Assembly (NCBI GenBank): GCA_016303175.1
Contig: JAEDMF010000049.1
Span: forward strand, 1-11,048
Reading direction: 5' to 3'
Origin: Bacteroidales bacterium
Lineage (GTDB): Bacteria > Bacteroidota > Bacteroidia > Bacteroidales > UBA932
DNA: 11,048 nucleotides
Of this stretch, positions 5,313-11,048 are shown piece after piece. Under the pieces are notes generated by a model. It had not been told where the DNA came from. It saw only the letters and a program-made list of their open reading frames with translations, and did not search any database. Position 1 is the first letter of the stretch, and each line of letters begins with the position of its first letter. Both the position numbers and the translations under genes were made by a program.

Positions 5313-6437
5313 ATAAACTTTGCGAAGCCAATACTCAAACAGAGGATCCTGAATATGAGGGACATCCTCATCGTCGAACCACAATATTTCCTTCTTTATG
5401 AGGGCATCCTTGAGACGCTTCACGTTTGCGGCCGAATTAAGAGAATAGAGACCGACCACGCGCGATGAGCTCAACTGGGTCTCCCCGTCAATCACAGCCC
5501 TGAGCAGGCTCAACTGGAAATCAGTCAGGGAGCATATCTGCGAATAAAAGCGTCCGCCGTGTATTGATAGGAGTATGTCTATTCCCTCCGGCACGGCATC
5601 CTTGCCTACATAACCGCGGGCAACTCCGTCAATGATGCTAAAAAGATGGCTGATGTACCACATATTTCCCCGGAGCGCCGACACTGCAAGTTCAATGAAC
5701 TCCGGCTGGATGACCTTGCCTCTGAACTGAAACTCCTTGCGCACATACTCGACTATGTCCGCTGTATCCACCGGAGAGAGCGGAATCAGCTCCACACTGC
5801 GCCAGAACCATCTTTTGATGCAGAAAATCTCCCTCATTCCGTTCAGTCGCGAGCCCGTGAAAATATACGACACCACCCCATCGCGCTGCTGGACATATTG
5901 CTCCATAGAACTGAGCAGACGGAAGGATTCTTCACAATCAAGCACAGCCTGAAACTGGCGCACAAGCACCACCAGCCTCTTGCCCAAGCCGGACGCAAGT
6001 TTTGAAGGGAGGGAGAAAGCCGCGTCGATATCACTGTCGGCAAGTGTGCCCCGAAAGCATACCATTTCGCCGTAATCGTCGAATCTGTCCCTGTCAAAAC
6101 AGAAATGCGTGCCGCCCAGATATTCCTCCACCAAGGCAGGATATTCGGCCGGAGAACTTGCACATGATTTTAATACGGCGGAAACGAAAGTCTTCAGTAC
6201 GCCTCTGCCAGTCCTCTCGCGCAACAAATCCACATCGGCCACCACAAGATGTTTCTCCTTAGTCATCGCGTGCATAAGCATCTGCTGGATGAGGGACATC
6301 TTGCCGGTGCGGGGCTCTCCATACACCGCCACGCTCTCACCCCCGAGCACACGCGCCTCGAGGGCCATAACATCCTTTCGCCGGCCTATAAAATTCCTGC
6401 CGGTCACATACCTGTCATACGGGAAGGTAGTATCCAT
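5301..6437 (-). CDS. P-loop ATPase-like protein with C-terminal winged-helix region
   Basis: The 378-residue protein resembles the archaeal-ATPase/AAA-like proteins common in Bacteroidota. NFIGRRKDV (15-23) is the usual box ahead of the P-loop. The Walker A region is GEPRTGKMS (40-48), with Met47 where Ser or Thr normally follows the lysine. The Walker B region RLVVLVRQFQ (154-163) lacks the expected acidic pair (family form hhhhDEFQ). YIFTGSRL (191-198) looks like the sensor-1 strand. Residues about 300-378 form a probable winged-helix domain ending with the family motif DPLFEYWL (364-371). The cellular role is unknown. The loss of both magnesium-binding positions suggests weak or absent ATP hydrolysis. 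The ATG at 6437 leaves a short N-terminus. The gene is divergent from the DUF2238-like gene and upstream of rpsU. Confidence 0.8.
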   Translation of the reverse strand: MDTTFPYDRYVTGRNFIGRRKDVMALEARVLGGESVAVYGEPRTGKMSLIQQMLMHAMTKEKHLVVADVDLLRERTGRGVLKTFVSAVLKSCASSPAEYPALVEEYLGGTHFCFDRDRFDDYGEMVCFRGTLADSDIDAAFSLPSKLASGLGKRLVVLVRQFQAVLDCEESFRLLSSMEQYVQQRDGVVSYIFTGSRLNGMREIFCIKRWFWRSVELIPLSPVDTADIVEYVRKEFQFRGKVIQPEFIELAVSALRGNMWYISHLFSIIDGVARGYVGKDAVPEGIDILLSIHGGRFYSQICSLTDFQLSLLRAVIDGETQLSSSRVVGLYSLNSAANVKRLKDALIKKEILWFDDEDVPHIQDPLFEYWLRKVYFER

Positions 6438-6462
6438 TGCGTTAATTGCAGTTTTTGCACAC

Positions 6463-6502
6463 AGTTTAAACTACAAACATAAAATATTTTTTTGTAATTT
6501 CG
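6463..6502. promoter_or_regulatory. Divergent promoter region with palindrome
   Basis: For the minus-strand ATPase gene, TATGTTTG (complement of 6474-6481) fits the -7 box, without a clear TTTG at -33. The 10-bp palindrome AGTTTAAACT (6463-6472) lies immediately downstream, over the likely start point. For the plus-strand membrane-protein gene, TAATTTCG (6495-6502) is a one-mismatch -7 box, also without a -33 match. The whole 100-bp gap is A/T-rich. Confidence 0.45.
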
Positions 6503-6510
6503 CACCGAGA

Positions 6511-6525
6511 GGAGCCTATTGCTCC
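6511..6525 (+). other. Small leader hairpin before the DUF2238-like gene
   Basis: GGAGC-CTATT-GCTCC is a perfect 5-bp stem with a five-base loop, ending 12 bases before the ATG at 6538. GGAG in the left arm is too far from the start, and too enclosed, to be a normal Shine-Dalgarno. Confidence 0.35.
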
Positions 6526-6537
6526 ACATTACTAGGT

Positions 6538-7347
6538 ATGAACCGCCACAATAAAGCTGACAAACCCCACCTGACGCTGCTCTCGAAGATTGTTCTCGTC
6601 CTCTGCTCTATACTGATTATCGCCGGCATACTGTCCCTGATTTTCTACGTGGAAACAGACGCAACACGCAGCCGCGTGATATTCTCGATGTTCGAGGTCA
6701 CAGTAATGGTTTTCCTGATTTTCCTGCCCAAAATGGTCCGGCGCATAATGCACCTGAAAATTCCTCCCATAATGGAGATACTTTTCGTGACTTTCTGCTT
6801 CTGCACCCTCATTCTCGGGGATGTGGCGGACTTCTACGGCAGGTTCGGATGGTGGGATAAGTTGCAGCACGCCCTGTCCGGATGCCTTTTGGGAATACTC
6901 GGCTACATAATCATCAATACATTCAACAAGTTCGACGGCTACAAAGTCAAGTTCTCCCCGGTATTCGTGTGCTTCTGGGTTGCCTGTTTCTCTCTGGCCG
7001 CAGGCGCTCTCTGGGAAATCATGGAGTTCACCACGGACGAACTGTTCGGGCTCAACTCACAGCAGTATCTTCAGACAAGAGGCACCTTCGACGATGCCCA
7101 GCCCCTGCTCGGCCATGAAGCCCTCCGCGACACAATGTACGACCTGATGCTCGACCTTGCCGGTTCGGTCGTAATAGCCATAATAGGTTTCTTCGACCTG
7201 AAGAAACAACAGGGACATCTTATTGCAAGCCTTGCGCTGGAGAGCGACAGTCCGGAGGAGAACAATGCCAGGGAAGGCAGACTGAGAACAAGGGAGGCAG
7301 GCAAACTAAACAAGGAAGGCAGGCTGAACACAAGGGAAGCAGACTGA
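6538..7347 (+). CDS. DUF2238/YjdF-like integral membrane protein
   Basis: The 269-residue protein has about six membrane segments, near 13-36, 47-64, 76-96, 113-129, 141-159 and 203-220. Conserved-looking motifs lie at membrane edges: WWDKLQHALSG (105-115), WEIMEFTTD (159-167) and DTMYDLMLDLAGS (198-210). This pattern of Asp, His, Trp-Glu and a second Asp recalls DUF2238 (YjdF-like) proteins, whose function is unknown. The frame is open far upstream, to 6109, but those codons are antisense to the ATPase gene and hydrophilic. The ATG at 6538 gives a short cytoplasmic N-terminus directly before the first helix. The C-terminus is odd: after about residue 240 it is a charged, repetitive tail made by a 21-bp tandem repeat. 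No terminator is obvious before the rplU promoter. Confidence 0.75.
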   Translation: MNRHNKADKPHLTLLSKIVLVLCSILIIAGILSLIFYVETDATRSRVIFSMFEVTVMVFLIFLPKMVRRIMHLKIPPIMEILFVTFCFCTLILGDVADFYGRFGWWDKLQHALSGCLLGILGYIIINTFNKFDGYKVKFSPVFVCFWVACFSLAAGALWEIMEFTTDELFGLNSQQYLQTRGTFDDAQPLLGHEALRDTMYDLMLDLAGSVVIAIIGFFDLKKQQGHLIASLALESDSPEENNAREGRLRTREAGKLNKEGRLNTREAD

Positions 7348-7356
7348 GCACAAGAA
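7273..7356 (+). repeat. Four 21-bp tandem repeats across the end of the DUF2238-like gene
   Basis: Four adjacent imperfect 21-bp units lie at 7273-7293, 7294-7314, 7315-7335 and 7336-7356. The first three read in frame as EGRLRTR, EAGKLNK and EGRLNTR. The fourth begins EAD and then has the stop codon TGA (7345-7347), so the array continues nine bases past the end of the protein. Similar bases just before 7273 may be the remains of another unit. Confidence 0.8.
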
Positions 7357-7390
7357 AAGCGACGGTGCAAAATAAAAAATAGGACTTTTC

Positions 7391-7421
7391 TTTGATACTT
7401 CAGGAAAAATTACTAAATTTG
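7391..7421 (+). promoter_or_regulatory. Housekeeping promoter of rplU-rpmA
   Basis: TTTG (7391-7394), exactly 19 bases, then TAAATTTG (7414-7421) matches TTTG-N19-TAnnTTTG in full. Transcription would start near 7428, giving a leader of about 88 nt before the rplU ATG. Confidence 0.87.
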
Positions 7422-7490
7422 CCACCCATTTTGAGATGATTGTCAGGCTCGATTAAGTGGCAAGACCCGTATTCTGCCCGCCTGCTGTCG

Positions 7491-7505
7491 AAAACTTCAA
7501 GTTTT
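7491..7505 (+). promoter_or_regulatory. 15-base palindrome in the rplU leader
   Basis: AAAACTT-C-AAGTTTT is perfectly symmetric and ends 10 bases before the rplU start codon. As RNA it makes a 5-bp A/U-rich stem with a five-base loop. The position suits a translational operator for ribosomal-protein feedback, but no known L21 leader motif is recognised. Confidence 0.35.
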
Positions 7506-7515
7506 GTTATTTACA

Positions 7516-7830
7516 ATGTACGCTATTGTAGAAATCGGAGGACACCAGTTCAAGGTAACTCCTTCTCAGGAAATCTTTGTTAACCGCCTTGCGGATAAGA
7601 AAGGTGCTGCTGTTGAAATTAACAAAGTGCTCCTTATCGACGAAGACGGCAACGTTACCGTCGGTGCTCCTTACGTGGAAGGCGCTTCTGTTAAGGCTAC
7701 CGTACTTTGCGACGAGTGCAAGGCTGACAAGGTACTTGTGTTCAAGAAGAAACGTCGTAAAGGTTATCAGAAACTGAACGGTCACCGTCAGTATCTCACC
7801 AAACTTCAGATTAACGAAATCATCAAGTAA
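7516..7830 (+). CDS. rplU: Large ribosomal subunit protein bL21
   Basis: The 104-residue protein starts MYAIVEIGGHQFKV, the hallmark N-terminus of bL21. It has the basic central stretch FKKKRRKGYQKLNGHRQ and ends LQINEIIK, close to the 103 residues of the E. coli protein. It binds 23S rRNA in the 50S subunit near bL20. A TTG at 7504 is also in frame, but ATG 7516 gives the canonical N-terminus. There is no Shine-Dalgarno. It is first in the rplU-rpmA pair, 11 bp ahead of rpmA, under the promoter at 7391-7421. Confidence 0.97.
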   Translation: MYAIVEIGGHQFKVTPSQEIFVNRLADKKGAAVEINKVLLIDEDGNVTVGAPYVEGASVKATVLCDECKADKVLVFKKKRRKGYQKLNGHRQYLTKLQINEIIK

Positions 7831-7841
7831 ATTAAAGAGTT

Positions 7842-8105
7842 ATGGCACATAAAAAAGGTGTCGGCAGTTCAAAGAACGGCCGTGAATCAGAAAGCAAACG
7901 ACTTGGCCTGAAGAAGTTCGGTTCCCAGGCAGTCAAGGCAGGCAACATCCTTGTGCGCCAGAGAGGTACGGTTCACAATCCCGGCAAGAATGTCGGAATG
8001 GGCAAGGACCACACCCTCTACGCTCTTGTTGACGGCACTGTCAAATATGCCAAGGCAAAGGCAACAGGCAAATCATACGTGTCGGTACTCCCTTTCGAGA
8101 ACTAG
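7842..8105 (+). CDS. rpmA: Large ribosomal subunit protein bL27
   Basis: The 87-residue basic protein begins MAHKKGVGSSKNGRESESKR, the conserved bL27 N-terminus that reaches toward the peptidyl-transferase centre. It lacks the short N-terminal extension that Firmicutes remove with the Prp protease, so no processing is expected beyond methionine removal. The conserved glycine-rich, basic core follows (QRGTVHNPGKNVGMGKDHTL, 40-59). It is co-transcribed with rplU, the usual arrangement in bacteria. A hairpin at 8130-8169 follows. Confidence 0.97.
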   Translation: MAHKKGVGSSKNGRESESKRLGLKKFGSQAVKAGNILVRQRGTVHNPGKNVGMGKDHTLYALVDGTVKYAKAKATGKSYVSVLPFEN

Positions 8106-8111
8106 TCGGGG

Positions 8112-8123
8112 GATTTGCAAATC
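8112..8123. repeat. 12-bp perfect palindrome after rpmA
   Basis: GATTTGCAAATC is exactly self-complementary and begins seven bases after the rpmA stop. With no loop it is more likely a DNA-level site than an RNA hairpin; it may be chance. Confidence 0.3.
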
Positions 8124-8129
8124 AACGTT

Positions 8130-8169
8130 AAGGAAGGACTGTTCCCCATCAAGGGTACGGTCCTTCTTT
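8130..8169 (+). terminator. Probable terminator or attenuator after rpmA
   Basis: AAGGAAGGAC (8130-8139) pairs with GTCCTTCTTT (8160-8169), including one G-U pair. The stem can extend inward (ACTGT with ACGGT, CCC with GGG) to a six-base loop. The T-rich part is short (CTTCTTT), so termination may be partial, letting some transcription continue into serS, which has no clear promoter of its own. Confidence 0.6.
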
Positions 8170-8220
8170 GCATAAGAGACATTCATATTTCAGATAACTT
8201 AAGCAAAAACACATAAAATC

Positions 8221-9492
8221 ATGCTTACACTCAAAGCACTTCGCGAGAACACTGAAGACGTCATAAAGAAATTGGCGAAAAAGGGCTATGACGCCCGCCA
8301 GAGCGTAGAAGAAATCATCAGCTTGGACGACCAGCGCAAAAAAATCCAGCAGGAACTGGACAACACCCTTGCCCAACAGAGAAAACTGGCTGCGGAAATA
8401 GGCGCATATATGAAACAGGGTTTGAAGGAAAAGGCCGAGCAGACCAAGGCTGTCGTCGCCTCCCTCAAGGAAAGCTCCACAAAGCTCAATGAGATGGCCG
8501 GCGAGAACATCAAACTGCTCGAGAGCAAACTTGTCCTGCTGCCCAACACTCCCTGCGACCTCGTGCCCGAAGGCAAGACCGCCGAAGACAACGTGGTAGT
8601 GAAAAAAGGTGGAGTAATTCCCGACCTCGGCCCCGACGCTCTCCCCCACTGGGAGTTGGCAAAGAAGTTAGACATAATCGACTTCGATCTGGGAGTGAAG
8701 ATTACCGGCGCAGGCTTCCCTGTATATAAAGGTAAGGGAGCGCGCCTGCAGAGAGCCCTGATCAACTTCTTCCTGGACTGCAACACTGAAGCAGGTTATC
8801 TCGAAGTTGAACCTCCCGTAATGGTGAACGAGGCATCAGGCTTCGGCACAGGCCAGTTGCCTGACAAGGAAGGTCAGATGTACTACGCCAATTTGGACAA
8901 TTTCTATCTTGTGCCCACTGCAGAGGTGCCTGTAACAAACATTTTCAGAGACGTCATTCTCACGGAGAAACAACTTCCTCAGAAAATGACCGCCTACACT
9001 CCCTGCTTCCGCCGCGAGGCCGGCTCCTACGGCAAGGACGTACGTGGACTGAACCGTCTGCACCAGTTTGACAAAGTGGAAATCGTGCGCATCGAAAAGC
9101 CTGAGAACAGCTATGCCGCACTGGACGAAATGGTTGCCCACGTGGAGAGCATAGTGTGCAAGCTAGGCCTCCCCTACCGCATCCTGCGCCTTTGCGGAGG
9201 CGACATGAGCTTCACCTCAGCCATCACCTACGACTTCGAGCTCTACTCCACAGCCCAAAACAGGTGGCTCGAAATCTCCTCAGTGTCCAATTTCGAATCT
9301 TACCAGGCAAACCGCCTCAAATGCCGCTTCAAAGATGCGGACGGCAAGACCCAACTCTGCCACACCCTCAACGGCAGCTCCCTGGCCCTGCCCCGCGTGG
9401 TAGCCGCTCTTTTGGAAAACTGCCAGAAAGACGGAAAGGTCATCATTCCCGAAGTCCTGAGGCCCTACACCGGATTTGACACTATAGAATAA
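8221..9492 (+). CDS. serS: Serine--tRNA ligase
   Basis: The 423-residue class II aminoacyl-tRNA synthetase joins serine to tRNA-Ser in the cytoplasm. Residues 1-105 form the coiled-coil tRNA-binding arm that contacts the long variable arm of tRNA-Ser. The catalytic domain shows the serine-binding TAE motif (233-235), motif 2 with FRREAGSYGKD (263-273), EISSVSNFESYQANR (351-365) and motif 3 NGSSLALPR (384-392). Length and motifs are normal. ATG 8221 gives the standard start MLTLKALREN and has no Shine-Dalgarno. It lies 115 bp after rpmA and 49 bp before ruvC on the same strand. Its substrate tRNA-Ser(UGA) is encoded near the left edge of this window. Confidence 0.97.
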   Translation: MLTLKALRENTEDVIKKLAKKGYDARQSVEEIISLDDQRKKIQQELDNTLAQQRKLAAEIGAYMKQGLKEKAEQTKAVVASLKESSTKLNEMAGENIKLLESKLVLLPNTPCDLVPEGKTAEDNVVVKKGGVIPDLGPDALPHWELAKKLDIIDFDLGVKITGAGFPVYKGKGARLQRALINFFLDCNTEAGYLEVEPPVMVNEASGFGTGQLPDKEGQMYYANLDNFYLVPTAEVPVTNIFRDVILTEKQLPQKMTAYTPCFRREAGSYGKDVRGLNRLHQFDKVEIVRIEKPENSYAALDEMVAHVESIVCKLGLPYRILRLCGGDMSFTSAITYDFELYSTAQNRWLEISSVSNFESYQANRLKCRFKDADGKTQLCHTLNGSSLALPRVVAALLENCQKDGKVIIPEVLRPYTGFDTIE

Positions 9493-9541
9493 ACCCACGT
9501 CACTGTCCTTACAACAGTTTCGTATTAGGCACAATTTTTGA

Positions 9542-10111
9542 ATGACTCCGCCGGACCGCAAAATAATTTTGGGAGTTGATCCCGGAACAAACCTGCTTGG
9601 CTACGGAGTCATTTCCGTCGATGCTAAAGGTCCTCACTTCGTGGATATGGGAGTGCTGGACCTGCGCAAAGAGCGGAATGCCTATAGCAAACTTGCGCGC
9701 ATATACGACAAAATCAACGCACTGATTGAGTACTATCATCCGGAAGAACTTGCCTGCGAATCTCCATTCTACGGGAAGAACGCCCAGGTGATACTCAAAC
9801 TCGGGAGAGCTCAGGGAGCGGCAATCACAGCCGCGGCCTCAAAGGGACTCGAGGTTTTCGAATATGCCCCACGCGAAGCCAAATTGGCAATTGTTGGAAA
9901 CGGAGCCGCGAGCAAGAACCAAGTAAACACGATGGTGCAGAAGACACTCGGTATAGATGTAGAGCCCAAGCACCTCGATGCCACTGACGCCCTTGCAATC
10001 GCCCTGTGCCACTATTACAACCGGAATTCTCCTCTCGCCGCCGCTGTCCGCAATAGGAAAAACAGCTGGGAGGACTTCATATCCAGCCACCCGGAAAGAA
10101 TAAAAAAATGA
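9542..10111 (+). CDS. ruvC: Holliday junction resolvase RuvC
   Basis: The 189-residue RNase H-fold endonuclease cuts four-way DNA junctions moved by RuvAB during recombination repair. The four metal-binding acidic residues are present: Asp13 in GVDPGT, Glu73 in ACESPFYGKN, and Asp146 and Asp149 in HLDATDALAIALCH. The basic C-terminal tail is slightly longer than that of the E. coli protein (173 residues). ATG 9542 places GVDPGT at the usual distance from the start and has no Shine-Dalgarno. The stop TGA (10109-10111) overlaps the next gene's ATG (10108-10110), implying translational coupling to an outer-membrane protein gene. ruvA and ruvB are not in the window. Confidence 0.96.
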   Translation: MTPPDRKIILGVDPGTNLLGYGVISVDAKGPHFVDMGVLDLRKERNAYSKLARIYDKINALIEYYHPEELACESPFYGKNAQVILKLGRAQGAAITAAASKGLEVFEYAPREAKLAIVGNGAASKNQVNTMVQKTLGIDVEPKHLDATDALAIALCHYYNRNSPLAAAVRNRKNSWEDFISSHPERIKK

Positions 10112-11048
10112 GACTCCCGAAAGTTCTGCTGGTACTTTTTGCCGGCCTTATCGCAACAACAGCCTATGCCCAGGGGCACAGAATCAAAGCCATACTGCTG
10201 GATGGCGACACAGGAGAAACGCTGCCCTTCGCAACAATATCCCTCATACCGGAAGGAGCAGACAAGCCCTCCAAATACGTGCTCTCAACCAGCGAAGGAG
10301 CAGTTCTCTTCGAGGGCGTGCGCAAAGGCAAATACAGCCTGCGGATAGAATTGATGGGCTACAAGACTACCACAAAAAACATAACTGTGGAGGCTCCCAC
10401 CATCGATTTGGGCAAAATAAAGATAGAGACGGACAAGCAGATGCTGGAGGCGGCAAAAGTCTCGGACGTGGGCAATCCCATTACCGTAAAGAAGGACACC
10501 ATCGAGTACAACGCCGGCCTGTTCAAAACCTCGGAGAACGACATGCTCATAGATTTGCTCAAGAAACTTCCGGGCATAGAGGTTGAGAGCGACGGCAGCA
10601 TCACAGCCAACGGCAAGACTATCAACAAAATCACCATAGGAGGCAAGACCTTCTTCCTGGACGACCCTCAACTGGCCACCAAAAACATACCTTCAAAGAT
10701 AATCGAGAAAGTGAAGGTGGTGGACAAGAAGTCGGACCAGGCCATATTCACCGGCATTGACGACGGGGAGGAAGAAACGGTCATAGACCTGAGCATAAAG
10801 AAGGGTATGATGAAAGGCTGGTTCGGCAATTTCATGGCCGGCGGCGGTCACGACGTCCCCTCCAAGGACAATACGATGAACGACTGGAGGTGGCAGGGCG
10901 CGGGCTTTTCCGGCAACTTTACCGACAAAAGCCAAATCAGCATAGTGCTGAACGGTAACAACACCAACAACCGCGGCTTCAATGACTTGGCCAGCAACAT
11001 GATGGGCAATATGCGAAGGGGCAGGGGCCGCAACGGAAGCTCCGGCAT
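10108..11048 (+). CDS. Outer-membrane beta-barrel protein with carboxypeptidase-regulatory-like domain (3' truncated)
   Basis: The frame stays open to the window edge, giving 313 codons. Residues 1-21 are a signal peptide (basic start, LLVLFAGLIATTAYA, cleavage after AYA). About 24-105 form a CarboxypepD_reg-like beta-sandwich (LPFATISL, GKYSLRIELMGY). About 115-235 resemble the plug of TonB-dependent receptors (DMLIDLLKKLPGIEVESDG, TINKITIGGK, PSKIIEKVKVVDKKSDQA). From about 240 begin glycine- and asparagine-rich strands of a probable barrel of the PF14905 type, with an Arg/Gly/Met-rich loop near the edge. It likely sits in the outer membrane; a ligand cannot be inferred. No TonB box is obvious. 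The start overlaps the ruvC stop as ATGA. Confidence 0.85.
   Translation, partial: MRLPKVLLVLFAGLIATTAYAQGHRIKAILLDGDTGETLPFATISLIPEGADKPSKYVLSTSEGAVLFEGVRKGKYSLRIELMGYKTTTKNITVEAPTIDLGKIKIETDKQMLEAAKVSDVGNPITVKKDTIEYNAGLFKTSENDMLIDLLKKLPGIEVESDGSITANGKTINKITIGGKTFFLDDPQLATKNIPSKIIEKVKVVDKKSDQAIFTGIDDGEEETVIDLSIKKGMMKGWFGNFMAGGGHDVPSKDNTMNDWRWQGAGFSGNFTDKSQISIVLNGNNTNNRGFNDLASNMMGNMRRGRGRNGSSG

Noticed and set aside
6109..6537. Upstream extension of the DUF2238-like gene to an earlier ATG
   Set aside because: The extension is antisense to the ATPase gene and hydrophilic; the ATG at 6538 leads directly into the first membrane helix and follows a plausible -7 box.
7352..7392. AAGAAAAG / CTTTTCTT inverted repeat as a terminator of the DUF2238-like gene
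   Set aside because: The arms are 25 bases apart and almost all A/T, and the right arm overlaps the -33 box of rplU, so a terminator is unlikely.
7504..7515. TTG start for rplU four codons upstream
   Set aside because: ATG 7516 gives the conserved bL21 N-terminus, and the TTG lies in the leader palindrome.
209..9492. Linkage of tRNA-Ser(UGA) and serS as a functional cluster
   Set aside because: They are about 8 kb apart on opposite strands with unrelated genes between them; coincidence is the simplest explanation.
1..11048. CRISPR array, insertion sequence or toxin-antitoxin module
   Set aside because: No regularly spaced repeats, no transposase motif with terminal inverted repeats, and no toxin-antitoxin-like gene pair were seen.

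Overview
The window looks like chromosomal DNA of a Bacteroidota bacterium, most likely of the order Bacteroidales. Three promoters match the Bacteroidota housekeeping consensus TTTG-N19-TAnnTTTG exactly (tRNA-Ser, rpsU, rplU). Almost every gene lacks a Shine-Dalgarno sequence, and rpsU, the known exception in this phylum, has a very strong one. The last gene encodes a carboxypeptidase-regulatory-like plus beta-barrel outer-membrane protein of the Bacteroidota type. Most genes are housekeeping genes.

Layout. 1-202: the last codons of an unidentified gene, paired 9-bp direct repeats and a long hairpin, lying against the 3' end of a tRNA-Ser(UGA) gene (209-293, minus). This resembles the edge of an integrated element, but the integrase itself is not identifiable here. 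294-547: the tRNA promoter with a leader hairpin, then no recognisable gene. 548-2726 (minus): a DUF389 membrane protein and an RluA-family pseudouridine synthase. 2727-2897: a divergent regulatory region with two overlapping inverted repeats and a sigma-54-like -24/-12 match. 2898-4784 (plus): dnaK. 4785-5027: back-to-back terminators of the convergent dnaK and rpsU genes. 5028-6437 (minus): rpsU and a P-loop ATPase-like gene with altered Walker motifs. 6538-7347 (plus): a DUF2238/YjdF-like membrane protein ending in a 21-bp tandem repeat. 7391-11048 (plus): rplU-rpmA-serS-ruvC and a truncated outer-membrane beta-barrel gene overlapping ruvC by ATGA.

The genes serve translation (tRNA-Ser, SerS, bS21, bL21, bL27, pseudouridine synthase), protein folding (DnaK), recombination (RuvC) and the cell envelope (DUF389, DUF2238-like and beta-barrel proteins). 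I saw no convincing new defence, secretion or biosynthetic system. The points most worth a second look are the rpsU leader with its extended Shine-Dalgarno, the dnaK upstream region, the degenerate ATPase, the in-frame 21-bp repeat that runs through a stop codon, and the possible integration site at tRNA-Ser.
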